NCBI GenBank assembly: GCA_903857815.1
Contig: CAIOGK010000091.1
Location: 1 to 19,579, forward strand
Direction: 5' to 3'
DNA: 19,579 nt
Source: Candidatus Falkowiibacteriota bacterium
GTDB taxonomy: Bacteria; Patescibacteriota; Patescibacteriia; Patescibacteriales; UBA12465
Shown: piece by piece, positions 1 through 8,278 of the stretch
Position numbering within the stretch: position 1 is the first letter of the stretch
Layout: each line of letters starts with the position of its first letter
The notes under the pieces: generated by a model
Told to the model about the DNA's origin: nothing
Seen by the model: only the letters and a program-made list of their open reading frames with translations
The model's database searches: none
Translations under genes and position numbers: made by a program

Positions 1-31
1 ATAGCATATTAGCCATAATTTATAAATATAT

Positions 32-988
32 ATGAAGGATTTACTAATCCCATTAAGTGTTAAGCCAGATAAGAGATCGGAATATTTAAAAAATATTTCT
101 CTATTAACCTGTAGCTCCGGAAATTTATTTTTAATTGCGGGCGATCAAAAAATAGAACATTTAAACGACGACTTCTACGGCCCCAAAATAACTCCTGAAG
201 ATAATGACCCGGAACATCTTTTTAAAATTGCCGCTGCTTCAAACGGGGGCGTTTTAGCCACTCATCTCGGACTAATATCCAAATACGGCAATAGTTATCG
301 CAAACTACCATATATAGTTAAGCTAAACGGAAAAACAAATTTAAATCAAAAAGAAGAACAAAACTCCAGTAAACCATTTTGGAAAGTAGAAGATATTATT
401 AATTTTAAAAAACAAAGTGGTTTAAAAATTGTTGGCATCGGTTATACAATCTATCTTGGCGGTAAATATGAATCAAAAATGTTAGCTCAAGCGGCTAAAG
501 CTATTTTTCAAGCTCACCAAGCTGGTTTAGCGGCTATAATCTGGATATACCCACGCGGAAAAGATATTAAAGAAGAAGATACTCATACCATTGCCGGAGC
601 GGCTGGAGTCGCCGCCTGTTTAGACGCTGATTTTATAAAAGTAAAGTATCCTTACGGCCTTAAAGATAAAAAATTAGCTGCCCAAAAATTTCAAGAAGTA
701 ACTACGGCCGCCGGAAGATCGAGAATTATTTGTGTAGGCGGCAGCAAACAACCAGCTAAAGAATTATTAGAATTCCTAAGCTTACAGTTAGAACTAGGAC
801 ATACGGCCGGATTAGCAATCGGCCGAAATCTACATCAACGTCCACTAGAGGAAGCCTCCCGCTTAGCTAAGGCAATTAGCGCGCTTGTTTTAAGAAAAAA
901 AACTTTAAAAGAGGCGGAAAAAATATATTTAAACAAAGCTTCAGATTCTCAGAAAAAAATTAGTGGTAAATTTTTAGGTTTATTTTAA
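32..988 (+). CDS. Class I fructose-bisphosphate aldolase, archaeal (DhnA/DeoC-like) type
   Basis: This enzyme should cleave or form fructose-1,6-bisphosphate by Schiff-base chemistry in central carbon metabolism, in the cytosol. The 318-residue protein fits a single TIM barrel of the DhnA family. An early GDQKIEHLN block (residues 37-45) is typical of this family. The KVKYP segment at 203-207 holds the expected Schiff-base lysine, K203 or K205. GGS at 236-238 and GRN at 264-266 match the phosphate-binding loops near the barrel end. The ATG has no Shine-Dalgarno motif. A TATAAA at 21-26 lies only five bases before it, so a very short leader is possible, but the -35 region is off the window. 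The gene converges on the minus-strand gene at 1071 and shares its terminator. A related DhnA aldolase acting on another sugar phosphate cannot be excluded. Confidence 0.85.
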   Translation: MKDLLIPLSVKPDKRSEYLKNISLLTCSSGNLFLIAGDQKIEHLNDDFYGPKITPEDNDPEHLFKIAAASNGGVLATHLGLISKYGNSYRKLPYIVKLNGKTNLNQKEEQNSSKPFWKVEDIINFKKQSGLKIVGIGYTIYLGGKYESKMLAQAAKAIFQAHQAGLAAIIWIYPRGKDIKEEDTHTIAGAAGVAACLDADFIKVKYPYGLKDKKLAAQKFQEVTTAAGRSRIICVGGSKQPAKELLEFLSLQLELGHTAGLAIGRNLHQRPLEEASRLAKAISALVLRKKTLKEAEKIYLNKASDSQKKISGKFLGLF

Positions 989-1027
989 AAACTAAACTAT
1001 TATAATATAGCCGCTATCTTAATATTA

Positions 1028-1055
1028 AAAAAACGCCCTTGAGTAGGGCGTTTTT
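1028..1055. terminator. Bidirectional intrinsic terminator between convergent genes
   Basis: A 6-bp GC-rich stem (cgccct at 1034-1039 with agggcg at 1045-1050) closes a 5-base loop. It is flanked by A-tracts on the left and T-tracts on the right, so it can end the aldolase transcript on the plus strand and the membrane-protein transcript on the minus strand. Confidence 0.88.
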
Positions 1056-1070
1056 AATTGTATAAAGTAT

Positions 1071-2684
1071 CTAATTTTTAATTTTAACCTCTATTCTATC
1101 TACTAAATTAGGCGCTCGTTTTACAAAAGAAGGATAAAATTGAAGTTCATAGTTCCCTATTTCTGGATAATCACCCAAGTAAGCATCTATCTGTTCTGCA
1201 TTAAGATTTACTAAGCGTGATCTATCAATAATATTTGCATTACTCTTTAAAATCATAAAACCATAAAATGAAGCTTTAATGCTTGCGGTTTTATTTTTTT
1301 CGTCATAATTTTCAAAGGTGTAAACTAAATTTTCAGACTTAAATTCGGCGAGTTCCTTATCATCAGGAACTAAAATATTAAGCTTAGCTGAAGCCAACCT
1401 AGCAGCCTCTTCTTTGGAAAATGAAACCATTGCAACCTTAGTTTTAGCTCTTAAGGTAAACTCTGATACTTTATCTCCCGCCTTAGCACTAACTTGAATA
1501 TCGCTAGATTCTAAAACTTGATACAAAACTTCATCCTGAACTCTAAGCGATTTGCTCTCTTCAGCTTTTTTAAGGATTAAAGCATTAATATCTTGCTTGG
1601 CAGATTGAATATCAGGATCGGTAACATAACGTTGTAATTTTTTTCCATAAGTAAAGGCTGTTTCACTTTCTGCATAAATTTTATCTTGCAAGCCTACCCA
1701 AAGACCAGGAATAGTAAAATGGGAAGGTGGAATCGCCATGTCAGCAGAAATTTCATCAGCATAAATTTCGACTTCAACCTTGCCGCCAGCCGGGATGTTA
1801 ACCGCCTCTTTAATTCTAAAAAGCTTATTATCGCTAGATAGCAATCTAGTAGTAGCAATTAACTGCTGAGATTTAATATAATTATTAACAATTATAACTT
1901 TACCGCTTAAATTTTCCCCTAACGACTCCTCTCCGGTAGCTTCATATTTTTTTTCAACTTCAATCTCAACTTCGTTAACCGACCCACTAACTTTTTCTCT
2001 TGAGTCGTTAATTTCTTCAGTAGTCGTCGCCATTTCTCCACTAACTTTCATAAACAATGTATCACTCATTTTTTCTACCTCCGGGGTAATCAAAATTGTT
2101 AATTTTGAAAAAGAAAAATATAAAACTAAAAGGGCTAATAACCCAACCATTATTAAAAACTTCCAAGCTAAGCGGCGATAAAGCCCTAAACTTTTTTTAG
2201 GAGCAGTGATGGGTTTTTTATTTTCTAAATCAAACCTATCATTAAATAATGCTCCAGCATTCTCATTCTTAGTCTTAATTTCTGAAACCAAATCTGAAAA
2301 AAACTTTTTTTGGATATCAGTATCTTCAATAATAATAGTTGGCTCATCATTTACTATTTGCTGTTCATCTCTTTTTATAGGAACATAGGTATTTTCTTCA
2401 TCATTTTGAGTATTACTTCTAGGCGCTAAAAAATCACTTTTTGCTAATGAGGCATCAGAAAAAAAATTACTACTATTTACAACATCGCTCTCGCCATCAT
2501 CATCTTCAATTACATCAATAATAACCGGCTTAGCCTTTTTAACAGGACTAACGACAGCCTTTTTAGGTTCAGCTTTTAACCCAACCTTAGGTTCAATTTT
2601 TTTAACCGGCTTTTTAACAATTTTTTTAGCCTTGGTTACCGGAGATGAAGCCGAAACTAATTCGGTTTTTCGGGTTCTTGGCAT
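1071..2684 (-). CDS. Single-pass membrane protein with a baseplate-J-like extracytoplasmic region
   Basis: Function unknown. The 537-residue protein has three parts. Residues 1-170 are a disordered tail, rich in Lys/Pro at first (1-52) and then acidic. Residues 174-192 form one hydrophobic helix. The remainder is a mainly beta-strand exported part. Segment 260-340 (GKVIIVNNY, then TTRLLSSDNKLFRIKEAV, then a turn leading to TIPGLW) resembles the barrel annotated as baseplate J-like in proteins that I recall as widespread in Patescibacteria. The positive tail before the helix suggests N-in, C-out topology. It lies 94 bases downstream of dnaE but has a good promoter of its own at 2746-2774. Family recognition is from memory, and the role (envelope or pilus-like structure) is not shown by the sequence. 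Confidence 0.7.
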   Translation of the reverse strand: MPRTRKTELVSASSPVTKAKKIVKKPVKKIEPKVGLKAEPKKAVVSPVKKAKPVIIDVIEDDDGESDVVNSSNFFSDASLAKSDFLAPRSNTQNDEENTYVPIKRDEQQIVNDEPTIIIEDTDIQKKFFSDLVSEIKTKNENAGALFNDRFDLENKKPITAPKKSLGLYRRLAWKFLIMVGLLALLVLYFSFSKLTILITPEVEKMSDTLFMKVSGEMATTTEEINDSREKVSGSVNEVEIEVEKKYEATGEESLGENLSGKVIIVNNYIKSQQLIATTRLLSSDNKLFRIKEAVNIPAGGKVEVEIYADEISADMAIPPSHFTIPGLWVGLQDKIYAESETAFTYGKKLQRYVTDPDIQSAKQDINALILKKAEESKSLRVQDEVLYQVLESSDIQVSAKAGDKVSEFTLRAKTKVAMVSFSKEEAARLASAKLNILVPDDKELAEFKSENLVYTFENYDEKNKTASIKASFYGFMILKSNANIIDRSRLVNLNAEQIDAYLGDYPEIGNYELQFYPSFVKRAPNLVDRIEVKIKN

Positions 2685-2713
2685 AAGATAAAAGAGAAAT
2701 TAAAATTTATAAC

Positions 2714-2747
2714 AAAAAATGAAGTCAACTTTATAAGTCTTCTTCAT
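2714..2747 (-). terminator. Candidate terminator of dnaE
   Basis: Read on the minus strand, ATGAAG (2742-2747) pairs with CTTCAT (2719-2724). An inner ACTT/AAGT helix lies between them, and six Ts follow. The stem is AT-rich, so strength is uncertain. The 5' arm overlaps the -10 box of the next promoter, so only read-through RNA from dnaE would contain the full hairpin. Confidence 0.45.
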
Positions 2748-2774
2748 TATAGCAAAAAATATAAATCTAAACAA
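2746..2774 (-). promoter_or_regulatory. Promoter of the membrane-protein gene
   Basis: On the minus strand there is TTGTTT (2769-2774), a 17-base spacer and a perfect TATAAT (2746-2751). The predicted start is near 2739, giving a leader of about 54 bases. The -35 box lies in the dnaE-membrane protein gap, just outside dnaE. Confidence 0.65.
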
Positions 2775-2778
2775 TTAT

Positions 2779-5700
2779 TTAGCCAACGATCTTGATGGTT
2801 GTAAGAAATTTTTCTTTTAATTCATTTTTTAAAGCATCCCCATTTAAAACTCGGAAGGCGGTTTTAATAATTTTAAACTTTCCCGCCTCTATAATTCTAA
2901 AGAAAACCTCTTGTTCTCCCGGAAAAACGGAAAATAAACGACGTAATTCGTTTAAATCATTAGGATGTAAATCTTTTAAGAAAACTAGCAACAAGGGATT
3001 AATAGCCGGCATCACCGCAGGAGCAGGAACTATTTTTTTAGTTTCCGGCGATTCCGATTCAAATACTTTCTTAACTGATTTTTGATAATTTCCATTACTA
3101 AACGTTCGGCGTATTGGCGTTGGAGATTCCATCATTAGTTTTTTAAAATCATCCACAGATTTTTGTGGCGAAGTAAAATCTAAAATCATAGCTCGATTAG
3201 CTAAAATCTTTAAATCGCTATCTTTTTCAGAAGCTTTGCCTTCGACAATAATAGTCCGGCCCTCTTGCCATAATTCCATTGTTTCTTTATATAATCTTGG
3301 AAAAACTAAAATTTCGCTGGAAGCAAGAGCATCCTCAATCTTAACAAAAATCATTGACTCCCCTTTTCTAGTAATTATTTTTTTAATTGTCGCAATCACG
3401 CCAGCGGTAATAATTCTATCATCATTTTTATGTCCTCCTAAACTAATAATTGGAATTGCATAACCAGCAATAAACGGCTTGAAATAATTAAACGGATGTT
3501 CGCTAACATATAATCCCAAGAGTTCTTTTTCCCAAGCTAATTTCTCATTTTGTTCGGCGTCTGGAGCATCTTTTAAAATAGGACGACTTTTATCTTCAGT
3601 CTTTAAATCGCCAAACAAACTCGCTTGAAGACTATCTTTATTCTTAGCCTCTTCTTTATTAAAGTTTAAAAACTTTTCCATATTAGTTAACAGCGAGCCG
3701 CGCGTTCCAAAACTATCCATCGCCCCACTCTTAACCAAACTTTCTAATGATTTTTTATTTAAATCTCTATCGGTAACTCTTTCTAAAAGATTAAAGATAT
3801 CTTGGTAAACACCATTTTCTTTTCTTTCTTTAATTAAAGCATCAACAATATGCTCACCAACATTTTTAATTGCTTTAAGACCAAAACGAATCGTATTAAC
3901 TTTTTCATTTGGAGCAACTATTTTATTTTCTTTAGTTCCAGCAGTTACCACGGTAAAGGTTCCAAATGATTCATTAACATCTGGAGCCATAATTTTAATG
4001 CCCATATTACGACATTCTTCAATTTCAATCGCAATTCTATCAGTATCACCTTGATCGGAGGTTAACAAGGCCGCCATGAACTCTACCGGCCAATGAGCCT
4101 TTAAATAAGCAGTTTGATAACCAATCATCGCGTAACAAGCAGCGTGACTACGATTAAAACCATACCCTGCAAACGGCTCAATAAATGAAAAGACTTTTTC
4201 CGCTAATTCTTTATAAACACCGTTCTTAACACAACCCTCAATAAATTTTTCTTTCTGTTCAGCTAATAAAGAAGCAATTTTTTTACCCATCGCTTTTCTT
4301 AAAACATCGGCCTGACCCATAGTAAAGCCGGCTAAATCACGAGCGATTTGCATAACTTGCTCTTGATAAATAGCGACTCCGTAAGTATTTTCCAAAATAC
4401 TTTCTAATTTTGGGTGTAAATAAGCAACTTTTTTGATTTTATGTTTACCGGAAATATAATCAGGAATCCACTCCATGGGTCCTGGACGATAAAGGGCAAC
4501 CATCGCAATAATGTCTTCAAAGATAGTTGGTTTTAAATCACGCAAATAACGCTTCATGCCCGATGATTCAAATTGAAAAACGCCGGTTGTTTCACCAGCT
4601 TGAAATAATTTATAAGTATTTTCATCATTCAAAGGAATTTTATCAATATCAATATCTAATCCCCTGGTATTTTTAATAATCTTCAAAGCTGATTCAATAA
4701 TTGTTAAATTTTTAAGACCCAAGAAGTCCATTTTAAGTAATCCTAAATCTTCAATTGGATGCAAAGAATATTGAGAAATAACACTCTCATCAGCTGAAGA
4801 TGCGTGTTGGATTGGGACATATTCAGTTAAAGGTTGATCGGTAATTAAAACTCCGCAAGCATGAGTTGAGGCATGACGCGCAACGCCCTCTAATCTTTTA
4901 GCATAATCTAAAATTCTTTTAGCGGCCGCTTCATTATTATACATATCTCTAAGCTCAGGAACTGTTTTTATTGCCTCTTCAAGCTTAGTAAACATTGGAA
5001 TGCTTTTGGAGATTTTATCACAATATTCATATGGCTCATCAAGCACGCGACCGACATCGCGAACCGCTGCCCGAGCCGCCATAGTTCCAAAAGTAATAAT
5101 CTGAGCGACATGGTCTTGACCATATTTTTCGCCAACATAATTTAAAACCTCCCCTCGTCTAATATCAGCAAAATCCATATCAATATCAGGCATGGAAATT
5201 CTTTCCGGATTCAAAAAGCGTTCGAAAAGTAAATTATATTCTAGAGGGTCAAGATTAGTAATCCCTGTTAAATAACAAACTAAAGACCCGGCTGCACTAC
5301 CTCTTCCGGGGCCAACAACAATTTTATTATCTTTCGCCCAATTAATGAAATCTGCAACAATCAAGAAATATGAAGGCCAGCCCATTTTAGCAATAACCGA
5401 TAACTCATACTCTAAACGTTCATAAACAGACGTTAATTCATCTTTAGCTTTATCAGGATATCGTTTTAAAATTCCCTTTTCACACCACTCTTTTAAGTAT
5501 GAATTTCCATCATATCCTTCCGGAACTTCAAAATGAGGCAATTGAATTTGCCCTAATTCAATTTCCACATTACACATTTCGGCAATTTTTAAAGTATTAG
5601 CGACTGCCTCGGGAATATGCTTAAAAGCGGCTATCATTTCTGAATTAGAACGCATCGAATAATCACCATGTCCCAACATTTTCATTCTATCCGTATCAGT

Positions 5701-6390
5701 TATCTTTTTTTTGTTTTGTAGACATAACAAAATATCCTGCGCTTCAGCATCGTCTTTCTTTAAATAATGAACATCATTAGTTGCAACAACAGGAATCTTT
5801 AATTTTTTAGAAAACTTAATTAATTGAGAATTTACTTTTTCTAATTCAGGAATTTCCGGATGGTCCATTAATTCTAAATAAAAATTGCCCTGACCAAATA
5901 AATTATTATATTCTTTAATTCTTTTTTCCGCTTCTACTAATTTATCGGCCATAATCAATCTCGGTATTTCTCCAGCCAAACAAGCGGTTGAAGCAATTAG
6001 CCCTTCATGATGTTCTACTAATAAATCCCAATCAATGCGCGGTTTATAATAAAAACCTTCGATATATGCCTTGGAAACAAGTTTAATTAAATTTTTATAA
6101 CCTTCATTATTTTTGGCAAGCAAAAGAAGATGATTACTACGACCATCTTCTCGAGTATTTTTATCAAAACGAGAACCAGGCGCTAAATAGGCCTCTACGC
6201 CGATAATCGGCTTTATACCAGCCTTTTTTGCCTTCTGATAGAATTCTATCACCCCATACATGGAGCCATGGTCAGTAATGGCAACGGCCGAAGAGCCTTG
6301 TTCTTTGACATAATTAATCATCTCGTCCAGCTTAGTTAAGCCGTCGAGCAAAGAATAGTGAGTATGATTATGGAGATGGATAAAAGACAT
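2779..6390 (-). CDS. dnaE: DNA polymerase III alpha subunit
   Basis: This is the replicative polymerase catalytic subunit, 1203 residues, in the normal DnaE range. An N-terminal PHP domain (about 1-280) begins HLHNHTHYS and keeps the metal-site residues H7, H9, D40-H41, E66, H87, C137, D206 and H208. The palm carries GPGRGSAAGS (360-369) and the aspartates D402 and D404 in PDIDMDF; D555 in KMDFLGL is the third candidate. A helix-hairpin-helix/OB-fold region follows (the OB fold begins at about IITAGVIATI), and the last 80 or so residues resemble the C-terminal tail that contacts the clamp loader. There is no intein or frameshift. The start is supported by the promoter immediately before it. 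The gene follows parAB but is separated from it by a terminator. Confidence 0.97.
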   Translation of the reverse strand: MSFIHLHNHTHYSLLDGLTKLDEMINYVKEQGSSAVAITDHGSMYGVIEFYQKAKKAGIKPIIGVEAYLAPGSRFDKNTREDGRSNHLLLLAKNNEGYKNLIKLVSKAYIEGFYYKPRIDWDLLVEHHEGLIASTACLAGEIPRLIMADKLVEAEKRIKEYNNLFGQGNFYLELMDHPEIPELEKVNSQLIKFSKKLKIPVVATNDVHYLKKDDAEAQDILLCLQNKKKITDTDRMKMLGHGDYSMRSNSEMIAAFKHIPEAVANTLKIAEMCNVEIELGQIQLPHFEVPEGYDGNSYLKEWCEKGILKRYPDKAKDELTSVYERLEYELSVIAKMGWPSYFLIVADFINWAKDNKIVVGPGRGSAAGSLVCYLTGITNLDPLEYNLLFERFLNPERISMPDIDMDFADIRRGEVLNYVGEKYGQDHVAQIITFGTMAARAAVRDVGRVLDEPYEYCDKISKSIPMFTKLEEAIKTVPELRDMYNNEAAAKRILDYAKRLEGVARHASTHACGVLITDQPLTEYVPIQHASSADESVISQYSLHPIEDLGLLKMDFLGLKNLTIIESALKIIKNTRGLDIDIDKIPLNDENTYKLFQAGETTGVFQFESSGMKRYLRDLKPTIFEDIIAMVALYRPGPMEWIPDYISGKHKIKKVAYLHPKLESILENTYGVAIYQEQVMQIARDLAGFTMGQADVLRKAMGKKIASLLAEQKEKFIEGCVKNGVYKELAEKVFSFIEPFAGYGFNRSHAACYAMIGYQTAYLKAHWPVEFMAALLTSDQGDTDRIAIEIEECRNMGIKIMAPDVNESFGTFTVVTAGTKENKIVAPNEKVNTIRFGLKAIKNVGEHIVDALIKERKENGVYQDIFNLLERVTDRDLNKKSLESLVKSGAMDSFGTRGSLLTNMEKFLNFNKEEAKNKDSLQASLFGDLKTEDKSRPILKDAPDAEQNEKLAWEKELLGLYVSEHPFNYFKPFIAGYAIPIISLGGHKNDDRIITAGVIATIKKIITRKGESMIFVKIEDALASSEILVFPRLYKETMELWQEGRTIIVEGKASEKDSDLKILANRAMILDFTSPQKSVDDFKKLMMESPTPIRRTFSNGNYQKSVKKVFESESPETKKIVPAPAVMPAINPLLLVFLKDLHPNDLNELRRLFSVFPGEQEVFFRIIEAGKFKIIKTAFRVLNGDALKNELKEKFLTTIKIVG

Positions 6391-6396
6391 AGTTCT

Positions 6397-6425
6397 ATTT
6401 TAATATACGACTTTAAGAATAGCAA
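6397..6425 (-). promoter_or_regulatory. dnaE promoter predicting a leaderless mRNA
   Basis: On the minus strand TTGCTA (6420-6425), a 17-base spacer and TAAAAT (6397-6402) are followed by only six bases before the dnaE ATG. The usual start site, seven bases past the -10 box, falls on the A of the ATG. A shifted -10 (TATATT) would give a leader of only about five bases. Confidence 0.65.
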
Positions 6426-6427
6426 AT

Positions 6428-6451
6428 AAAAAAAGAGCTCCTTATAAGCTC
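6428..6451 (-). terminator. Terminator of the parA-parB unit
   Basis: On the minus strand GAGCT (6447-6451) pairs with AGCTC (6435-6439) across a 7-base loop, followed by seven Ts. It lies 35 bases past the parB stop and just upstream of the dnaE -35 box. Confidence 0.75.
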
Positions 6452-6485
6452 CTAATTTATTTCTTCTAAAACTCAAAAATGCCTA

Positions 6486-7370
6486 TTATTTTCTAATTTT
6501 TGTCAATATTTCATTAAGTTCTTCTTCGCTATAAAAATCAACCATAATTTTACCGCCTCTTCCCTGTCTTTTTATTTCAACCTTAGTGCTAAATATCTCA
6601 CTGAGTTCATCTTCTTTAGCTTTATCCAAATAATCTTTTTGTTTAGCAGCTTTCGTTCCGCCTAAACGTTTTATTTCTTGGTCAGTTTGAGCAACCGTTA
6701 AATCATGACGTAAGATTTTTTTCAACATGTTAAGTTGTTTTTCTTCACCCTCTAAACCAAGAATATATTTAGCATGAGCCTCGGTAATTTTCCCAGTAGC
6801 AAGAGCATTTTGGACCTCCTGCGGTAAAGAAAGTAAGCGCAAAGCATTAGCAATGCTAGAACGAGCCTTACCGACTCTTTTTGCCGCCTCTTCTTGAGTA
6901 ATATTAAATTCATCTATCAATCGTTTGTAGGCACGAGCCGTTTCAATTGAATTTAAATCTTCTCGTTGTAAATTTTCAATTAACGCGACTTCCAATTTTT
7001 TTTGTTCGTTTTCTTCTCTAATAATAACTGGAACTTCTTTTAATCCTAGCAATTTTGCACTACGCAATCTTCTTTCACCAGCAATAAGTTCAAAGCGTTC
7101 GCCATGTCTTGTAGCAATTAATGGTGAAATAATTCCGTGTTCTTTTATTGATTCCGCTAAATCATTTAAAGCGCCATCAGCGAAAAAAGTTCTTGGTTGT
7201 AATGGATTGAAATCAATTTTATCGGGACTAACTTTTAAAATTCTCTCATTATCATGTAGAATAACCGCGTCTTCACTAATCCCCCCATCAGATTGAAAAG
7301 GATTTTGACCGTAGGTCATTGTTTTTTTAGGGATAAGAGAGCCGAGTCCACGGCCTAGTCCTTGTGCCAT
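6486..7370 (-). CDS. parB: Chromosome-partition protein ParB
   Basis: ParB binds parS sites and, as a CTP-dependent clamp, spreads on DNA to direct chromosome segregation with ParA. The 294-residue protein starts with the conserved GLGRGLGSLIP tail (4-14), which contacts and stimulates ParA. The N-terminal CTP-binding domain shows QPR at 58-60, GERR at 98-101 and ENLQRE at 132-137. A helix-turn-helix domain follows (about 157-180, ITQEEAAKRVGKARSSI region) for parS recognition, and a short C-terminal dimerisation domain ends the protein. It lies 45 bases after parA with no terminator between them, so they are probably co-transcribed. No Shine-Dalgarno motif precedes the ATG. No canonical parS palindrome was seen in the window. 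Confidence 0.95.
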   Translation of the reverse strand: MAQGLGRGLGSLIPKKTMTYGQNPFQSDGGISEDAVILHDNERILKVSPDKIDFNPLQPRTFFADGALNDLAESIKEHGIISPLIATRHGERFELIAGERRLRSAKLLGLKEVPVIIREENEQKKLEVALIENLQREDLNSIETARAYKRLIDEFNITQEEAAKRVGKARSSIANALRLLSLPQEVQNALATGKITEAHAKYILGLEGEEKQLNMLKKILRHDLTVAQTDQEIKRLGGTKAAKQKDYLDKAKEDELSEIFSTKVEIKRQGRGGKIMVDFYSEEELNEILTKIRK

Positions 7371-7415
7371 ATAGTAAAAATTAAACTATTGATTATTGTA
7401 ATTTAACAATTAAGA

Positions 7416-8180
7416 TTATTTTTCAAAACTTAGAATTTCTTTTGCTAAACCTTCATAAGCTTTGCCACCTTTTGATTTAGGGTCATACTGCAAAATTGAA
7501 CGACCATAACTCGGTGCTTCCGCTAAACGAACACTGCGTGGAATAACTGAGCGAAAAATACGATTAGGAAAGTATTTATATAATTCTTCCATTACTGACT
7601 CTGAAAGTTTATTACGCCTATCAAACATGGTAATCACGGCGCCCATAATACCTAATTCGGGTTTTAAGTTATTTTGTACTAAACTAATTGTTTCTAATAA
7701 TTGGCTCAAGCCTTCCAAAGCAAAATATTCACTCTGAATAGGAATCAGCACTTCATCGGCGGCCACTAAACTATTAACTGTAAGCAAACCTAAAGATGGT
7801 GGCCCATCAATAATAATATAGTCAAAATCTTTTCTACTTTCTTCTAAAATATGGGCTAAACGAAATTCGCGATTTTCCATACCGACTAAATCAATCCCTG
7901 CTCCAGCTAAAGCTAAAGTTGCGGGAGCAATTTTAAAACCAGTCTGTAATGTTCTTTTAATAATTTGATGAAAAGGTTTATCGCCAACCAAAGCCTCATA
8001 AATACCAAATTCTAAATTACGATGGTCAATACCTAATCCAGAGGTTGCATTAGCTTGCGGGTCAACATCAACAAGAAGCACTTGTTTGCCCAAATGGGCT
8101 AAATAAGCGCTTAGATTAACAGCGGTCGTAGTTTTACCTACTCCACCTTTCTGATTTACAACCGCAATAACTTTACCCAT
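7416..8180 (-). CDS. parA: Chromosome-partition ATPase ParA (Soj)
   Basis: This is a deviant-Walker ATPase that forms nucleoid gradients moving ParB-parS complexes. At 254 residues it is the short chromosomal Soj type without an N-terminal DNA-binding domain, which argues against a plasmid type Ia ParA. KGGVGKTT at 11-18 carries the signature lysine K11. DVDPQAN at 38-44 is Walker A', and IIIDGPPS at 122-129 is Walker B with D125. The gene heads the parAB unit and starts from a strong promoter at 8207-8235 that is back-to-back with the tRNA-Leu promoter. The predicted leader is about 20 bases and has no Shine-Dalgarno motif. Two copies of a 9-base sequence overlap the promoter and could be an operator. 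Confidence 0.96.
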   Translation of the reverse strand: MGKVIAVVNQKGGVGKTTTAVNLSAYLAHLGKQVLLVDVDPQANATSGLGIDHRNLEFGIYEALVGDKPFHQIIKRTLQTGFKIAPATLALAGAGIDLVGMENREFRLAHILEESRKDFDYIIIDGPPSLGLLTVNSLVAADEVLIPIQSEYFALEGLSQLLETISLVQNNLKPELGIMGAVITMFDRRNKLSESVMEELYKYFPNRIFRSVIPRSVRLAEAPSYGRSILQYDPKSKGGKAYEGLAKEILSFEK

Positions 8181-8201
8181 AAATTAAATCGGATTTATAT
8201 A

Positions 8202-8238
8202 TGACAATTATATAGTAAAGCTTTTCTTTTGACAATTA
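8202..8238. repeat. Two direct copies of TGACAATTA over the parA promoter
   Basis: TGACAATTA occurs at 8202-8210 and 8230-8238, 28 bases apart. The first copy overlaps the parA -10 box and the second the -35 boxes of both parA and the tRNA promoter. Placement fits a paired operator, but chance similarity to promoter sequence is possible. Confidence 0.45.
8207..8235 (-). promoter_or_regulatory. parA promoter
   Basis: On the minus strand TTGTCA (8230-8235), a 17-base spacer and a perfect TATAAT (8207-8212) give a predicted start near 8200. The -35 hexamer overlaps that of the divergent tRNA promoter by five bases. Confidence 0.8.
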
Positions 8239-8257
8239 AAAGGATATTTATTATACT
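8229..8257 (+). promoter_or_regulatory. tRNA-Leu promoter
   Basis: A perfect TTGACA (8229-8234), a 17-base spacer and TATACT (8252-8257) form a near-consensus sigma-70 promoter. The predicted start is near 8264, about 15 bases before the mature tRNA 5' end. Confidence 0.85.
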
Positions 8258-8278
8258 AAAATTCGTAATATAATAGCG

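Noticed and set aside
2206..3463. Plus-strand frames at 2206-2388, 2792-3085 and 3236-3463
   Set aside because: They are antisense to the baseplate-J-like gene and dnaE, have no promoter or recognisable protein features, and are shadows of those genes.
6486..8180. parAB as plasmid or phage partition genes
   Set aside because: ParA is the short Soj form, ParB carries the chromosomal GLGRGLG start, and dnaE and rnpB are nearby, all fitting a chromosome.
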